Source: CALAGJ01 sp964293305 (GTDB lineage Bacteria; Bacteroidota; Bacteroidia; Chitinophagales; Chitinophagaceae). Taken from it: a stretch of 64,000 nucleotides of DNA. Shown in pieces: positions 45,329-54,874 of the stretch. The stretch's first letter is position 1; every line of letters starts with the position of its first letter. Position numbers and translations under genes: made by a program. Below the pieces are notes generated by a model, which did no database searches, was not told the origin of the DNA, and was given only the letters and a program-made list of their open reading frames with translations. Where the stretch lies: positions 1-64,000 of the forward strand of contig CAXYYO010000015.1 in assembly GCA_964293305.1 (NCBI GenBank), written 5' to 3'.

Positions 45329-46168
45329 TTATTTCATTCGAATTTTTATAAATTCATGTACTTTCTCATAAGCTTCCTGGGCTGCTGCTTCATTATACCT
45401 TGGACTACTTGGATTGGCAAATGCATGGTCGGCATCAAAAATGTGCATTTCTAATGTCTTGTCAACTTCTTTCATATCTGCTTCAAATTGATTATACACT
45501 TGTGGTGTTATCCATTGATCTTTTGAAGCAAAAATGCCCAATACATCGCATTGTAATAATTGTAGCTTATCCTGTTGATGCTCTGGCATACCATAAAACA
45601 TCACAGCTCCTGCTGCTCTTTCTCCCCCTTGTATGGCAGTTTGCAAACTCCAGCCACCACCAAAGCACCAACCTATTGAAAAGAATTTACTTTGAGCAGG
45701 CATATAGTTCATAGCCCCTTGCACAATATGAATGGCACGGTCATTTTGTACAGCCTGCATATATTTTGCTGCATCGTCTGGTTGTGTTGCTACCTTTCCA
45801 TCATACATATCTACCGCTAAAACATTAATTCCTAATGCACGACTTAGTCTTACAGACTCCTTTTTTACATAGTCATTCAATCCCCACCATTCGTGTATGA
45901 CCAAGAGATACCAGTTTGTAGGCAATTCTGCGGGTACCCAAAATGCATTTGCGTTAACCCCATCTTTACAGTCATATTGTATCATCTGGCCTTCCTGACC
46001 AACATATTTGAAAGGGATTGGTGCTTCATGCTTTTTTTGGAATGAAGGGTCCGAAGCAAATTGATTGAAATTATCACCTGCGGGTGCTTGGCAGCATGAA
46101 ACTTGCTGTGCGTTAATTCTTGACACACTAATCAGCAAAATCAGTAGGGAAAGCATTTTCATTTTCAT
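45329..46168 (-). CDS. Secreted dienelactone hydrolase family protein
   Basis: This 279-residue alpha/beta hydrolase has a signal peptide (about 1-20, ending INAQ) and so is exported. The family triad is visible: the nucleophile in FSIGWCFGGG (Cys in G-x-C-x-G, as in dienelactone hydrolases), Asp in GIFASKDQWITP, and His in IFDADHAFANP. The W-G-L-N-D-Y near residue 100 is also typical. Substrates of exported members are mostly unknown. It is monocistronic. Confidence 0.87.
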   Translation of the reverse strand: MKMKMLSLLILLISVSRINAQQVSCCQAPAGDNFNQFASDPSFQKKHEAPIPFKYVGQEGQMIQYDCKDGVNANAFWVPAELPTNWYLLVIHEWWGLNDYVKKESVRLSRALGINVLAVDMYDGKVATQPDDAAKYMQAVQNDRAIHIVQGAMNYMPAQSKFFSIGWCFGGGWSLQTAIQGGERAAGAVMFYGMPEHQQDKLQLLQCDVLGIFASKDQWITPQVYNQFEADMKEVDKTLEMHIFDADHAFANPSSPRYNEAAAQEAYEKVHEFIKIRMK

Positions 46169-46240
46169 AAATCGATATTTTATTTTGTAAATTGAATGAG
46201 AAAGTTTTTTGCGTGAAAAAATCAGGCCAACGAAAAATTG

Positions 46241-47581
46241 TCACTCTTCGGGATTAAGCTGTGGCTTTTGTTTCCATCTATTTTTAATTATGTACGCCAC
46301 TATTCCAATCCCAATCACTTTTAAACCTGATAGCATCATTTGCTGACCTGTACTAAAAAATATAAATATCCAAATGCTTACTGCAAGTATAATAGGCAAT
46401 GGATATAATGGCATACGCCAAGCCATTGCTTTGGCTCCAATTCTTTTTCTAAGTAAAACAAGGCCAATGGCCTGACCAACAAATTGCACTAAAATGCGCA
46501 TGGCCAAAATAGCTTCAATTGCTTCTTTCATTTTTACAGTTAAACTCAATATAAATGCAACTACTCCCAAAGCTAATAATGAAATATATGGAAAGTTTTT
46601 TGTAGGATGCAGCTTGCCGAAAACTGAAAAGAATGCCCCATTCTGCGCAGCAGCATAAGGAATACGACTATAACCTAATGTGGCTGAAAAGACTGACGCA
46701 AATGCTACCCATAATACTAATGCGGTTACAATTCTTGCAGCTATTGGTCCTGAAATTGCTGCTACAAATTCACTCACCACAAAAGAACTTTTCTGAATAG
46801 TTTCCAAGGGTAATACAGATGAAACACTAATATTCATTAGCATGTAGAGTAGAAAAATGCCAAGTATGGATATAATCATACTCTTTGGTATGTTTTTTTG
46901 GGGGTTAATTATTTCGCCACCCAAGTGGCACACATTATAATAACCTAAATAACTATAAACTGTTTTTACAGATGCAAAGCCGATGGCTAGTGCAAAACTT
47001 TTATCTATAACAAGGCCATGGTTGATATTTTGAATAGGTGCGGCCATATTTCCATAAGCAAAGCCACTTATTATTATCCAAAGTAATGTAAGAATAACGC
47101 CGACCCATAGAAATAAACTGATTTTGCCAGTGTCCTCCACTTTTCTGTAAAGCAATGTGATAACAGCTATTACCACAGAACCACTTACTATGCGGGATGT
47201 AACATCTGTGAGTGGTACCAAATAACTAAAATATTGGGCGAAGCCAATAGCTGCTGATGCAATTACTAATGGTGCTTGAATCATAGTTTGCCATACAAAA
47301 AGAAAACTCATAAGGCCTCCTGCTTTTTTACCATAGCATTCATTCAAGAAATTATAACTACCACCAGCCTTTGGAAAAGTGGCTCCCAATTCACTCCAAA
47401 TAAAAGCATCACAAATACTGAGAACAGCACCGGCAATCCATGCGTAAAGAAACCAAGGCCCATTAAGTGTTTGTGCTACAAGACTCATTACTACAAAGGG
47501 ACCAATGCCCACCATATCAATCATATTGATGGCACAGGCTTGCAATAAATTTATTTTACGTTCAAGTTTTGGAGTTTGCAT
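46241..47581 (-). CDS. APC family amino acid permease
   Basis: This 446-residue inner-membrane transporter has twelve predicted membrane segments and the APC-type first-helix motif MIDMVGIGPFVVMSLV, followed by FIWSELGATFPKAGGSYNFLNECYGKKAG between TM2 and TM3. It is probably a cation-coupled amino acid or polyamine importer or exchanger; the specificity is not readable. It appears monocistronic. Confidence 0.88.
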   Translation of the reverse strand: MQTPKLERKINLLQACAINMIDMVGIGPFVVMSLVAQTLNGPWFLYAWIAGAVLSICDAFIWSELGATFPKAGGSYNFLNECYGKKAGGLMSFLFVWQTMIQAPLVIASAAIGFAQYFSYLVPLTDVTSRIVSGSVVIAVITLLYRKVEDTGKISLFLWVGVILTLLWIIISGFAYGNMAAPIQNINHGLVIDKSFALAIGFASVKTVYSYLGYYNVCHLGGEIINPQKNIPKSMIISILGIFLLYMLMNISVSSVLPLETIQKSSFVVSEFVAAISGPIAARIVTALVLWVAFASVFSATLGYSRIPYAAAQNGAFFSVFGKLHPTKNFPYISLLALGVVAFILSLTVKMKEAIEAILAMRILVQFVGQAIGLVLLRKRIGAKAMAWRMPLYPLPIILAVSIWIFIFFSTGQQMMLSGLKVIGIGIVAYIIKNRWKQKPQLNPEE

Positions 47582-48086
47582 GATACTGCCACAAAATAGG
47601 AGGAAATTTTTCCTGAACTCAGAAAAAATATTTTTTTACCTCTGGTAATAAATTTTATCTCGAATAGATGAATAAATCTTTTTCGATAACATTTCTTCAA
47701 AACTCAAAGTATGGTAACAAAACATAGACTTAAAATAGTGATTGCCGATATGAAAGCAGAACTATCCATGCATTTCTTTTACCCAGATGGCACCCTTGAA
47801 TTTATTACAAAGCAGAAATAGGTAATATATGTGCAAATGAGAACGAATTTTGATTTTTTATTGGTTTATGATTTATTCAACCAAAAAATAGAATCAAACA
47901 CTTATCCATATTGACTTTCAATATTTCATTACAAAGGCAATTGCATCATCTGGGTTTATTCAAAACAATGAATCCTTGAAAAGATTATGCTTTTATTTCT
48001 GTACGATTTGCAAAAAATAATTTGCGGTAATTCGATTTGTTATATTTTTAAGGCCAATTAATCAGTATAAACTAAACAGTACTGCT
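47582..48086. other. Gap between permease and HU gene
   Basis: This 505-base region holds only a possible 36-codon frame (47711-47821, listed separately) and part of a short dispersed repeat TGCATCATCTGGGTT at 47942-47956. Otherwise it is AT-rich with no recognised gene. The last ~90 bases should include the HU promoter. Confidence 0.55.
47711..47821 (+). CDS. Possible small protein of 36 residues
   Basis: ATG at 47711 opens a 36-codon frame ending at TAG 47821, reading MVTKHRLKIVIADMKAELSM and then HFFYPDGTLEFITKQK. It has balanced composition but no recognised family and no promoter was found. It could be chance or the remnant of a larger gene. Confidence 0.2.
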   Translation: MVTKHRLKIVIADMKAELSMHFFYPDGTLEFITKQK

Positions 48087-48377
48087 ATGCGGAAATCAGA
48101 CTTGGTAAATAATATTTCGGAAAAAACTGGCATTCCAAAAGTGGATGTATTAGTAACTGTCGAAACACTCATTCAAGAAATAAAAGAGAATATTGCCAAA
48201 GGTCAAAACATTTATATACGTGGTTTTGGGAGTTTTATAACAAAGAAAAGGGCTGCCAAAATTGGTAGAAATATCAAAAAAAATGTTGCTATAAATATAC
48301 CTGAACATTATATACCTGCTTTTAAACCAGCCAAAGAGTTTGCAGCTGAAGTAAAACTTTTAAAGGTGGATTCTTAA
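48087..48377 (+). CDS. HU/IHF family DNA-binding protein
   Basis: This 96-residue nucleoid protein has the HU fold: an N-terminal helical dimer part (KSDLVNNISEKTGIPKVDVLVTVETLIQEIK) and the beta arm IYIRGFGSFITKKRAAKIGRNIKK with the arm tip sequence. Compared with E. coli HU, the arm has a changed tip (NVAINIPEHYIPAFKPAKEF) with the conserved FKPAKEF end. It compacts DNA and may aid replication and recombination. It opens the HU-TPR-COX24-rng group that recurs in Bacteroidota. Confidence 0.94.
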   Translation: MRKSDLVNNISEKTGIPKVDVLVTVETLIQEIKENIAKGQNIYIRGFGSFITKKRAAKIGRNIKKNVAINIPEHYIPAFKPAKEFAAEVKLLKVDS

Positions 48378-48400
48378 TTTTGCCACTATAATTTTTTACA

Positions 48401-49237
48401 GTGTCAAAAAAACAATGGATTGTTGCGGGTTTTTCCTGCTCATTATTAATCTTACTAGGATTTTTTGGTAAACGTACCAGTTCTGCACCAGCAGAATCGC
48501 CCATCATTGATTCTAATGCAGTACTTACCACCGAGCAAATTATTTCAGGCGCCAAAAAGGAACTGAATGAAACTCAACTACAAATACTTACTGCACTGGA
48601 GAATAGTGTGGTGCGAGGAAATGTGCAGGAACAGCAAATTAATACCTACAAACAAATTTCCAGACTTTGGATTGATAGTTTTCATAGACCAGACATTGCC
48701 AACTATTTTAGGGGAGAAGCGGCGAAATTGGAAAAATCAGAAAAAAACCTTTCCTTTGCAGCCCTCTTTTTTTTGGAGGACTTATTACTAGAGCAAAATT
48801 CTGCAAGACAAAAATGGCTGGCCGGAGAAGCTCAAACTTTATTTGAAAAGGGATTAGCAATAAATCCAGAAAATGATTCGCTTAAAGTAGGGCTGGGAGC
48901 CTGTTATTTATTTGGAGGCACATCAAGTACGCCCATGCAGGGAGTATCTCTTATAAAAGGGGTGGCTGATAAAAATCCAGATAATCTCTTTGCCAGAATG
49001 ATGCTGGGCTTGGGAAATATTAAAAACGGTCAGTTAGATAAAGCACTTGAATATTTTCAATACATTTTATCTCGTGAACCGGATAACCTTGAAGCCGCAT
49101 TTAATTTGGCAGAAACTTATGAGCGAAAAGGGGATAAAACAAATGCCATAAAGTGGTATAAAACTATCAGGGATAAAATAGAAGTACCTGAAGCAAAAAA
49201 AGAATTAGACAATCGAATTAGTTCCTTAGAAAATTAA
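48401..49237 (+). CDS. Membrane-anchored tetratricopeptide repeat protein
   Basis: This 278-residue protein starts at GTG 48401. It has an N-terminal membrane segment (WIVAGFSCSLLILLGFF, about 5-21) and a soluble part with TPR helices, clearest at AKLEKSEKNLSFAALFFLEDLL, FARMMLGLGNIKNGQLDKALEYFQYIL and PDNLEAAFNLAETYERKGDKTNAIKWYKTI. It is a scaffold or assembly protein of unknown partner. It is 23 bases after HU and 41 before the small COX24-like gene, in the arrangement kept in related genomes. Confidence 0.85.
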   Translation: MSKKQWIVAGFSCSLLILLGFFGKRTSSAPAESPIIDSNAVLTTEQIISGAKKELNETQLQILTALENSVVRGNVQEQQINTYKQISRLWIDSFHRPDIANYFRGEAAKLEKSEKNLSFAALFFLEDLLLEQNSARQKWLAGEAQTLFEKGLAINPENDSLKVGLGACYLFGGTSSTPMQGVSLIKGVADKNPDNLFARMMLGLGNIKNGQLDKALEYFQYILSREPDNLEAAFNLAETYERKGDKTNAIKWYKTIRDKIEVPEAKKELDNRISSLEN

Positions 49238-49278
49238 TTCAAATTATTAAAGTACTATAAACAATAAAATTATTAATT

Positions 49279-49374
49279 ATGCCTTGTGGTAAAAAAAGGA
49301 AGCGTCATAAAATCGCAACCCACAAAAGAAAGAAAAGACTTAGAAAGAATCGTCATAAGAAAAAGAATAAATAA
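49279..49374 (+). CDS. Tiny basic AURKAIP1/COX24-like ribosomal protein
   Basis: This 31-residue protein, MPCGKKRKRHKIATHKRKKR and then LRKNRHKKKNK, is almost entirely Lys, Arg and His. Its layout matches the AURKAIP1/COX24 domain found in the mitochondrial mS38 ribosomal protein and in small bacterial ribosomal proteins. A place in the small subunit is likely but not proven for this genome. ATG at 49279; too short for most gene finders. It lies between the TPR gene and rng. Confidence 0.82.
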   Translation: MPCGKKRKRHKIATHKRKKRLRKNRHKKKNK

Positions 49375-49388
49375 TTTCTGGTAATATC

Positions 49389-49415
49389 AAGCAGCTATTC
49401 AGTGAATAGCTGCTT
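49389..49415 (+). terminator. Hairpin after the small COX24-like gene
   Basis: AAGCAGCTATTC (49389-49400) and its perfect complement (49404-49415) form a 12-bp stem with loop AGT. The following T run is weak (AGATTTCTTG), so it may attenuate rather than stop transcription into rng. Confidence 0.6.
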
Positions 49416-49549
49416 AGATTTCTTGTCTGTTTTATCTACATCCCCGCTACTTTACCCTCCTTATCTACCTCAAAGTGCCACCGGGATTATGTGATACTGC
49501 GTAATTTATGCAGTTGGTGTGGTGTATATGAAATTCTAAAGGAGAATAT

Positions 49550-51097
49550 GTGAACAAAGAACTTGTAATAAATGGACTTGCATCTGGTGTGGAAATAGCC
49601 ATGCTAGAAGATAAAAAATTGGTTGAGCTGCATCATGAAAAAACTGACGCACAATTTGCTGTTGGCGATTTGTACCTAGGTAAAGTAAAAAAATTAATCC
49701 CCGGCCTTAATGCCGCTTTTATAGATGTTGGTTTTGAAAAGGATGCTTTTCTGCATTATACAGATTTGAGCCCATATATAAAATCAGTATTACAATTTAC
49801 AGAAATGAGCATGGAGGACAAATCTGAAAAAGGATTTGACTTCACAGAAATGAGTTTAGAGCCGGAAATAATTAAAACCGGTAAAATAAGTGAGGTATTT
49901 AAAGGTAAACCGGAAATACTTGTACAAATTTTAAAAGAACCCATTGCTGCTAAAGGGCCAAGGTTAAGTTGCGAAATATCCCTACCCGGAAGATTTATTG
50001 TAGTAACACCTTTCAATAATATTGTAGCTGTATCCAAAAAAATTCTTTCATCGGATGAGCGAAAAAGGCTGCTGAAAATTGTGGAAGCAATAAAACCAAA
50101 AAACTTTGGTATAATAGTACGCACTGCTGCGGAAGGAAAAAACACGGCAGAATTACATGAAGACATTACTAATTTGGTGCAGACTTGGAAGCAAATTCAA
50201 ATAACGCTAGGCACTGCTAAAGCTCCTGCTCGTATATTAAGTGAGCAAGATAAGACTACTAGCATGCTGCGGGATTTGCTGAATGAGGATTTTAACCGGA
50301 TTGTAGTTAATGACAAAAATATTTACAATGATACCCTTTCATATATCCAAAAAATAGCACCGGATAAAACGGATATTGTTTCCTATTATAATAATGGGTT
50401 GGCCATATTTGATCAATATGGAATAACAAAACAGGTAAAAGGAAGTTTTGGTAAAACTGTAAATATGGCCAGTGGGGCTTATTTGATTATTGAGCATACA
50501 GAAGCATTGCATGTAATTGATGTAAATAGTGGTTATAAAAGCATCAGCAATAGTCAGGAAGAAAACTCTTTGGCCACCAACTTAGAAGCCGCAGAAGAAA
50601 TTGCCAGACAACTAAGGTTACGGGATATTGGAGGAATAATAGTTGTTGATTTTATTGATATGAAGCTACCGGAGAATAAAAGAAAACTCCAGGAAGCAAT
50701 GGAAGAATTTATGCGTGCGGACAGAGCCCGGCATGCTGTACTGCCAATATCTAAGTTTGGATTAATGCAACTTACGAGGCAAAGAATGCGTCCTGAAGTA
50801 TCCATAAACACAGCTGAAATTTGTCCAGGATGCCATGGCACAGGAAAAATAAATAGTACGCTTTTGCTGATGGATGAAATTGAAAATAAACTTAATTACC
50901 TCATAACACTTCAGCATAAGAATCTTTCTATTCATGTACATCCCATAGTACATTCACACCTAACAAAAGGGATTTTTACCATTCGCTGGAAGTGGTGCAG
51001 AAAATTTAAGATTGCATTAAAGTTAAAATCAGATACTGACTATCAAATTACAGAGTTTCGCTTTTTTGACAGCAATGATGAAGAAATAAGATTCTGA
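49550..51097 (+). CDS. rng: Ribonuclease G
   Basis: RNase G is the single-strand endoribonuclease of the RNase E/G family; it matures 16S rRNA and degrades mRNA. The 515-residue protein begins at GTG 49550 with the S1 region (VGDLYLGKVKKLIPGLNAAFIDVGFEKDAFLHYTDL) and continues to the catalytic core with the metal-binding Asp residues (VIDVNSGY and GGIIVVDFIDM), ending in a zinc-link CPGCHGTGK. Length fits RNase G rather than the much longer RNase E. It closes the HU-TPR-COX24-rng group. Confidence 0.95.
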   Translation: MNKELVINGLASGVEIAMLEDKKLVELHHEKTDAQFAVGDLYLGKVKKLIPGLNAAFIDVGFEKDAFLHYTDLSPYIKSVLQFTEMSMEDKSEKGFDFTEMSLEPEIIKTGKISEVFKGKPEILVQILKEPIAAKGPRLSCEISLPGRFIVVTPFNNIVAVSKKILSSDERKRLLKIVEAIKPKNFGIIVRTAAEGKNTAELHEDITNLVQTWKQIQITLGTAKAPARILSEQDKTTSMLRDLLNEDFNRIVVNDKNIYNDTLSYIQKIAPDKTDIVSYYNNGLAIFDQYGITKQVKGSFGKTVNMASGAYLIIEHTEALHVIDVNSGYKSISNSQEENSLATNLEAAEEIARQLRLRDIGGIIVVDFIDMKLPENKRKLQEAMEEFMRADRARHAVLPISKFGLMQLTRQRMRPEVSINTAEICPGCHGTGKINSTLLLMDEIENKLNYLITLQHKNLSIHVHPIVHSHLTKGIFTIRWKWCRKFKIALKLKSDTDYQITEFRFFDSNDEEIRF

Positions 51098-51504
51098 TAA
51101 TAGCAGCTATTCATTCTTAAGAAATTGTTTTTCTATTACTAAGATTCCTGCACAGCACTTATGAATATTGAGTGATATTTTGTTCATTTATTTACTACTT
51201 TGAATGTGAAGGACCCCCAAAATCTCTTATAAATTAGGGGTTTAATATTTGATGGCTATGTTCTGCTAGAATACACAGCGATTTCTTGAAGTATTACAAT
51301 TATTTTATTTCGGTATTTGCGAATAGCGTGTTGCTTCAATTGAATTGAAGAGCCCAGCCTACAGGCATAGGCCCAAAAATAAATATATCCTACGATTCAG
51401 TATTTTTAGGGGTTAAATCTAAATGGGGTGCCGGAAAGATTATGCTATGGCTTATTTACTTGTTTAAGTTTTCATTTATATAATGGGAAATGTTTTAATA
51501 TTAG
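51098..51504. other. Gap between rng and etfB
   Basis: No gene is visible. The region has a perfect 8-bp stem CTTCAATT/AATTGAAG (51334-51350) and a repeated TAGGGGTT-like element near 51234 and 51409. I see no coding potential or known RNA. Confidence 0.5.
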
Positions 51505-51534
51505 TTGTTTAACTAACTAATTCGGTTATTTTTG
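51505..51534 (+). promoter_or_regulatory. Bacteroidota-type promoter of etfBA
   Basis: TTG at 51505-51507, a 19-base spacer and TATTTTTG at 51527-51534 fit the consensus, leaving a ~20-base leader before ATG 51562. Confidence 0.7.
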
Positions 51535-51561
51535 CACTCAATAAAAATTAAAAATCGCTAT

Positions 51562-52305
51562 ATGAAGATTTTAGTATGTATTAGTAAAACGCCTGATACT
51601 ACTTCCCGTATTGCATTTAAAGATAATAATACAGGATTTGATGATGCAGGTGTACAATGGATAATTAATCCTTATGATGAATGGTATGCTTTGGTAAGGG
51701 CAATTGAATTAAAGGAGAAAGACCCTACAGCTGTGTTGCATTTGATAACAGTAGGTGGAGCAGATACTGAACCCATTATTCGTAAAGCATTGGCCCTGGG
51801 TGGGGATGAGGCTATAAGGATAAACAGCAGCTCTGATGACAGTTTTAATATTTCTTCCCAAATAGCAGCAATTGCCCGTACGGGTGCTTATGACCTGATA
51901 TTTACAGGAAAAGAAACAATAGATTACAATGCATCCTCCGTAGGTGGCATGGTAGCAGAATTACTTGATATGCCATTTGTATCGCTGGCTACAAAATTTG
52001 ATTTAGCCGGGAATACTGCAACCATAGCACGTGAAATAGAAGGCGGTGAGGAAGTTTGTGAAGTAAATCTTCCTGTGGTAGTTAGTTGTCAAAAAGGGGT
52101 GGCTGAGCAAAGAATTCCAAACATGAGGGGCATTATGGCTTCTCGTACAAAACCGCTGAAAGTTGTAGAGCCTGAGGCTGTGGAAAATCTTAGTTCTGTG
52201 GCTGCTTATGAATTGCCTCCTGCAAAATCTGGAGTGAAATTAGTAGATGCAGACAACGTGGCTGAGTTGGTTCGCTTACTGAATGAAGAAGCAAAAGCAA
52301 TTTAA
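51562..52305 (+). CDS. etfB: Electron transfer flavoprotein subunit beta
   Basis: EtfB is the AMP-containing partner of EtfA; the heterodimer takes electrons from acyl-CoA dehydrogenases. The 247-residue protein starts MKILVCISKTPDTTSR, with KDPTAVLHLITVGGADTEPIIRKALALGGDEAIRI, DLIFTGKETIDYNASSVGGMVAELL and the late NMRGIMASRTKPLKVVEPE. ATG at 51562 is chosen because an earlier in-frame TTG lies inside the promoter. It is co-transcribed with etfA. Confidence 0.96.
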   Translation: MKILVCISKTPDTTSRIAFKDNNTGFDDAGVQWIINPYDEWYALVRAIELKEKDPTAVLHLITVGGADTEPIIRKALALGGDEAIRINSSSDDSFNISSQIAAIARTGAYDLIFTGKETIDYNASSVGGMVAELLDMPFVSLATKFDLAGNTATIAREIEGGEEVCEVNLPVVVSCQKGVAEQRIPNMRGIMASRTKPLKVVEPEAVENLSSVAAYELPPAKSGVKLVDADNVAELVRLLNEEAKAI

Positions 52306-52331
52306 TTTTCGATCAAAAAATTCTAATTATT

Positions 52332-53297
52332 ATGATATTAATATATGTGGATCAAGCTGATGGGTTTATTAAAAAATCAGGCTTTGAAGCACTGACTTAT
52401 GGAGCAGCTTTAGCCGCTCAAATGGGAGTATCGGCTGAGGCAATTCTCTTGGGTGCTACAAAAGAAAATCTATCAGCACTTGGTATTTATGGTATATCAA
52501 AAGTGCATCATGCAGGAATGGAAGCACTTAATACAATGGATGCTCAGGTGTATGCAAAAGCTATTAGCGAAGCTGCTGCAAAAACAGGTGCTACTGTGAT
52601 AATTTTCAGTCATAACCCTACGGGTAAAGCAGTTGCCAGCCGTGTATCTGCATCTCTCAAAGCGGGGCTAGTAGCAGGTGCTGTTTCACTACCTGACACC
52701 TCAAATGGATTCACGGTAAAAAAATCTGTTTTTAGTGGGAAAGCTTATGCGCATATTGCCATTCATACACCCGTAAAAGTAATTTCTATTAATCCAAATA
52801 GTTTTTATATAAAAGCTGAAGCATCTGGCACAGCTGACGTGGAAGCATTTGAGCCTACTGTTCAAAATGCAAGAATAAAAGTAACAGCTGTAAATAAGGT
52901 AACTGGGGATGTGCCGCTTACAGAGGCTGAAATAGTTGTAAGTGGTGGTCGTGGTTTAAAGGGCCCTGAAAATTGGGGTATTGTAGAAGATCTTGCAAAG
53001 GCATTGCATGCAGCTACAGCTTGCAGCCGCCCTGTGGCTGATGCACACTGGCGTCCTCACCATGAGCATGTGGGTCAAACTGGTTTTCAGGTGGCACCTA
53101 ATTTATATTTTGCTATTGGAATATCTGGTGCAATACAACATTTGGCTGGTGTGAACAGAAGTAAGACTATTGTTGTTATTAACAAAGATTCGGAAGCTCC
53201 ATTTTTTAAAGCTGCTGACTATGGTATAGTTGGAGATGCTTTTGATGTGGTACCAAAGCTTACCGCAGAAATTAAGAAACTAAAAGGTATAAGCTAA
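52332..53297 (+). CDS. etfA: Electron transfer flavoprotein subunit alpha
   Basis: EtfA binds FAD and passes electrons from dehydrogenases towards the quinone pool. The 321-residue protein has the C-terminal FAD domain: VSGGRGLKGPENWGIVEDLAKAL, SRPVADAHWRPHHEHVGQTGFQVAPNLYFAIGISGAIQHLAGV and SKTIVVINKDSEAPFFKAADYGIVGD. It starts 26 bases after etfB. A terminator closes the unit. Confidence 0.97.
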   Translation: MILIYVDQADGFIKKSGFEALTYGAALAAQMGVSAEAILLGATKENLSALGIYGISKVHHAGMEALNTMDAQVYAKAISEAAAKTGATVIIFSHNPTGKAVASRVSASLKAGLVAGAVSLPDTSNGFTVKKSVFSGKAYAHIAIHTPVKVISINPNSFYIKAEASGTADVEAFEPTVQNARIKVTAVNKVTGDVPLTEAEIVVSGGRGLKGPENWGIVEDLAKALHAATACSRPVADAHWRPHHEHVGQTGFQVAPNLYFAIGISGAIQHLAGVNRSKTIVVINKDSEAPFFKAADYGIVGDAFDVVPKLTAEIKKLKGIS

Positions 53298-53318
53298 AAC
53301 AATGTCCTTTGAATATTG

Positions 53319-53345
53319 AACCTCCTTCGGGAGGTTTTTTGTTTT
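53319..53345 (+). terminator. Rho-independent terminator after etfA
   Basis: AACCTCC (53319-53325) pairs with GGAGGTT (53330-53336) around a TTCG tetraloop, followed by a T run. Confidence 0.92.
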
Positions 53346-53355
53346 AATATTGGTC

Positions 53356-54855
53356 CTATTTTTTCAATTTATTCCATCTTGCTTTGGCTACATCAAGCAG
53401 TTGAAAAGCATCTGGAGAAATTTTTAGTATAAATGCTGCCGCAATGATGATGGATGAATATACTACTGAACGCAGTATAATAGCAAACCAACCACTCATA
53501 TCTTGAAATAGAAAATACACGCTTGAGAATGCCACAACGCCGGCTATTAAAGTATAAACTGTTTTGATGGTAAAAGGTTGCATATTAAACTTCCTTCTTA
53601 TAAATTCAAATCGAACAAAATTATATACAGAATAGGCAATCAATTCCGCATAAGCGGACCCAATAAATCCAAATGATTTTATAAAAAAATAATTGAGAGG
53701 AATCAATAATAATAATAAAAGAACCCCACTTAAAAATTCGAATTTCCAAAAATTGGATGCTGCTATTACTGTACCATTTAAGCCGGTGCCTGCATCTATG
53801 ATTTTGAGCATGCCCAGCACAAACATGGCTCGTAGGCCTAGTGCATAATCTTCTTGAATATTGAAAACTTGTAACCCATCTTTTGCATTGAGCCACACAT
53901 TTCCAAATATCAATATAGCCAGTAGCAACATATTGATACAACTCCGCTGATAAATGCGATGTATTTCCTCATAATTCTTATCCTTCCAGGCTCTTACTAA
54001 AACTCCTGTTGCTATGGACTGAATACTCCGTTGTGGTATTTGAATCAGATTGGATGCGTACAATGCCAGAGAAAATATAGCGGTTTGCTCCAATCCCTTT
54101 AGGCTGGCAATGGTAATGCCAGCAATGGTCTGCCCCATGGTTGTAATAACTGTGCCGCCATAAATCAGCAGCTGCATACCTACCATTTTTTTACGATACT
54201 TGATGGTGGCCCTACTTGGTTTTAAGGTAAGATGCATCAGTTTATTTTGCCATAAAAAGATAATCAGCGTAAGTGCCAAAATGATATAGAGAAATGAAAA
54301 AAGAAGTATAAATTGATGAAAACTTATCCATTCAAAAAGATATAGAACAATCATAAAAAATGTAAGGAGTCTCATGCCAGTTTCTCTCAAAAAATTGGTG
54401 AGTACAGTTTTTTGCATGGCCCACATATAACCCTCAAAAACACTATAGAATGTAATACCACAGGCAAACACAAAAATCCAATGATAATAATCTACTAAAA
54501 TGGAAGCATTTTTTGAAAATGTATTAATGATAAAAGGCTCTACAAAATATCCTAAAATACATACCCCAGTAAATCCAAAAACAACCATCACAAGAGATCT
54601 GCCCAATAAATCATTTTCCTTATCTGGAATATTGTCTTTGTAATAAGGATAAAACTTATACAATACTACTATAACTCCTAAGCATGACAGTACATAGATA
54701 TTATTACCAATATCAAAAAATAATCTGGTAAGGGCATATTGCTCTTTTGTAAAACTTCCATTCTTTACAAATATGTAAGTATTTATAGCACCTATTCCAA
54801 CTCCAAGATACACCAAAATGCTACTGACGATACTTTGCTTTCTTATGCCTGACAT
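53356..54855 (-). CDS. Oligosaccharide flippase / polysaccharide biosynthesis protein
   Basis: This 499-residue polytopic protein of the MOP superfamily (Wzx-like) flips lipid-linked sugars across the inner membrane. It has about twelve to fourteen membrane segments, starting SIVSSILVYLGVGIGAINTYIFVKNGSFTKEQYALTRLFFDIGN, with FRETGMRLLTF-like and YGGTVITTMGQTIAGITIASLKG regions typical of the family. It lies downstream of the M1 peptidase with 19 bases between stop and start, so they may be co-transcribed. Glycan genes do not surround it; its cargo is unknown. Confidence 0.85.
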   Translation of the reverse strand: MSGIRKQSIVSSILVYLGVGIGAINTYIFVKNGSFTKEQYALTRLFFDIGNNIYVLSCLGVIVVLYKFYPYYKDNIPDKENDLLGRSLVMVVFGFTGVCILGYFVEPFIINTFSKNASILVDYYHWIFVFACGITFYSVFEGYMWAMQKTVLTNFLRETGMRLLTFFMIVLYLFEWISFHQFILLFSFLYIILALTLIIFLWQNKLMHLTLKPSRATIKYRKKMVGMQLLIYGGTVITTMGQTIAGITIASLKGLEQTAIFSLALYASNLIQIPQRSIQSIATGVLVRAWKDKNYEEIHRIYQRSCINMLLLAILIFGNVWLNAKDGLQVFNIQEDYALGLRAMFVLGMLKIIDAGTGLNGTVIAASNFWKFEFLSGVLLLLLLIPLNYFFIKSFGFIGSAYAELIAYSVYNFVRFEFIRRKFNMQPFTIKTVYTLIAGVVAFSSVYFLFQDMSGWFAIILRSVVYSSIIIAAAFILKISPDAFQLLDVAKARWNKLKK

Positions 54856-54874
54856 ACTGATAAATAATGCTGCT

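Noticed and set aside
51334..51350. CTTCAATT/AATTGAAG palindrome in the rng-etfB gap as an operator
   Set aside because: Too far from the etfB promoter and AT-rich; chance is likely.
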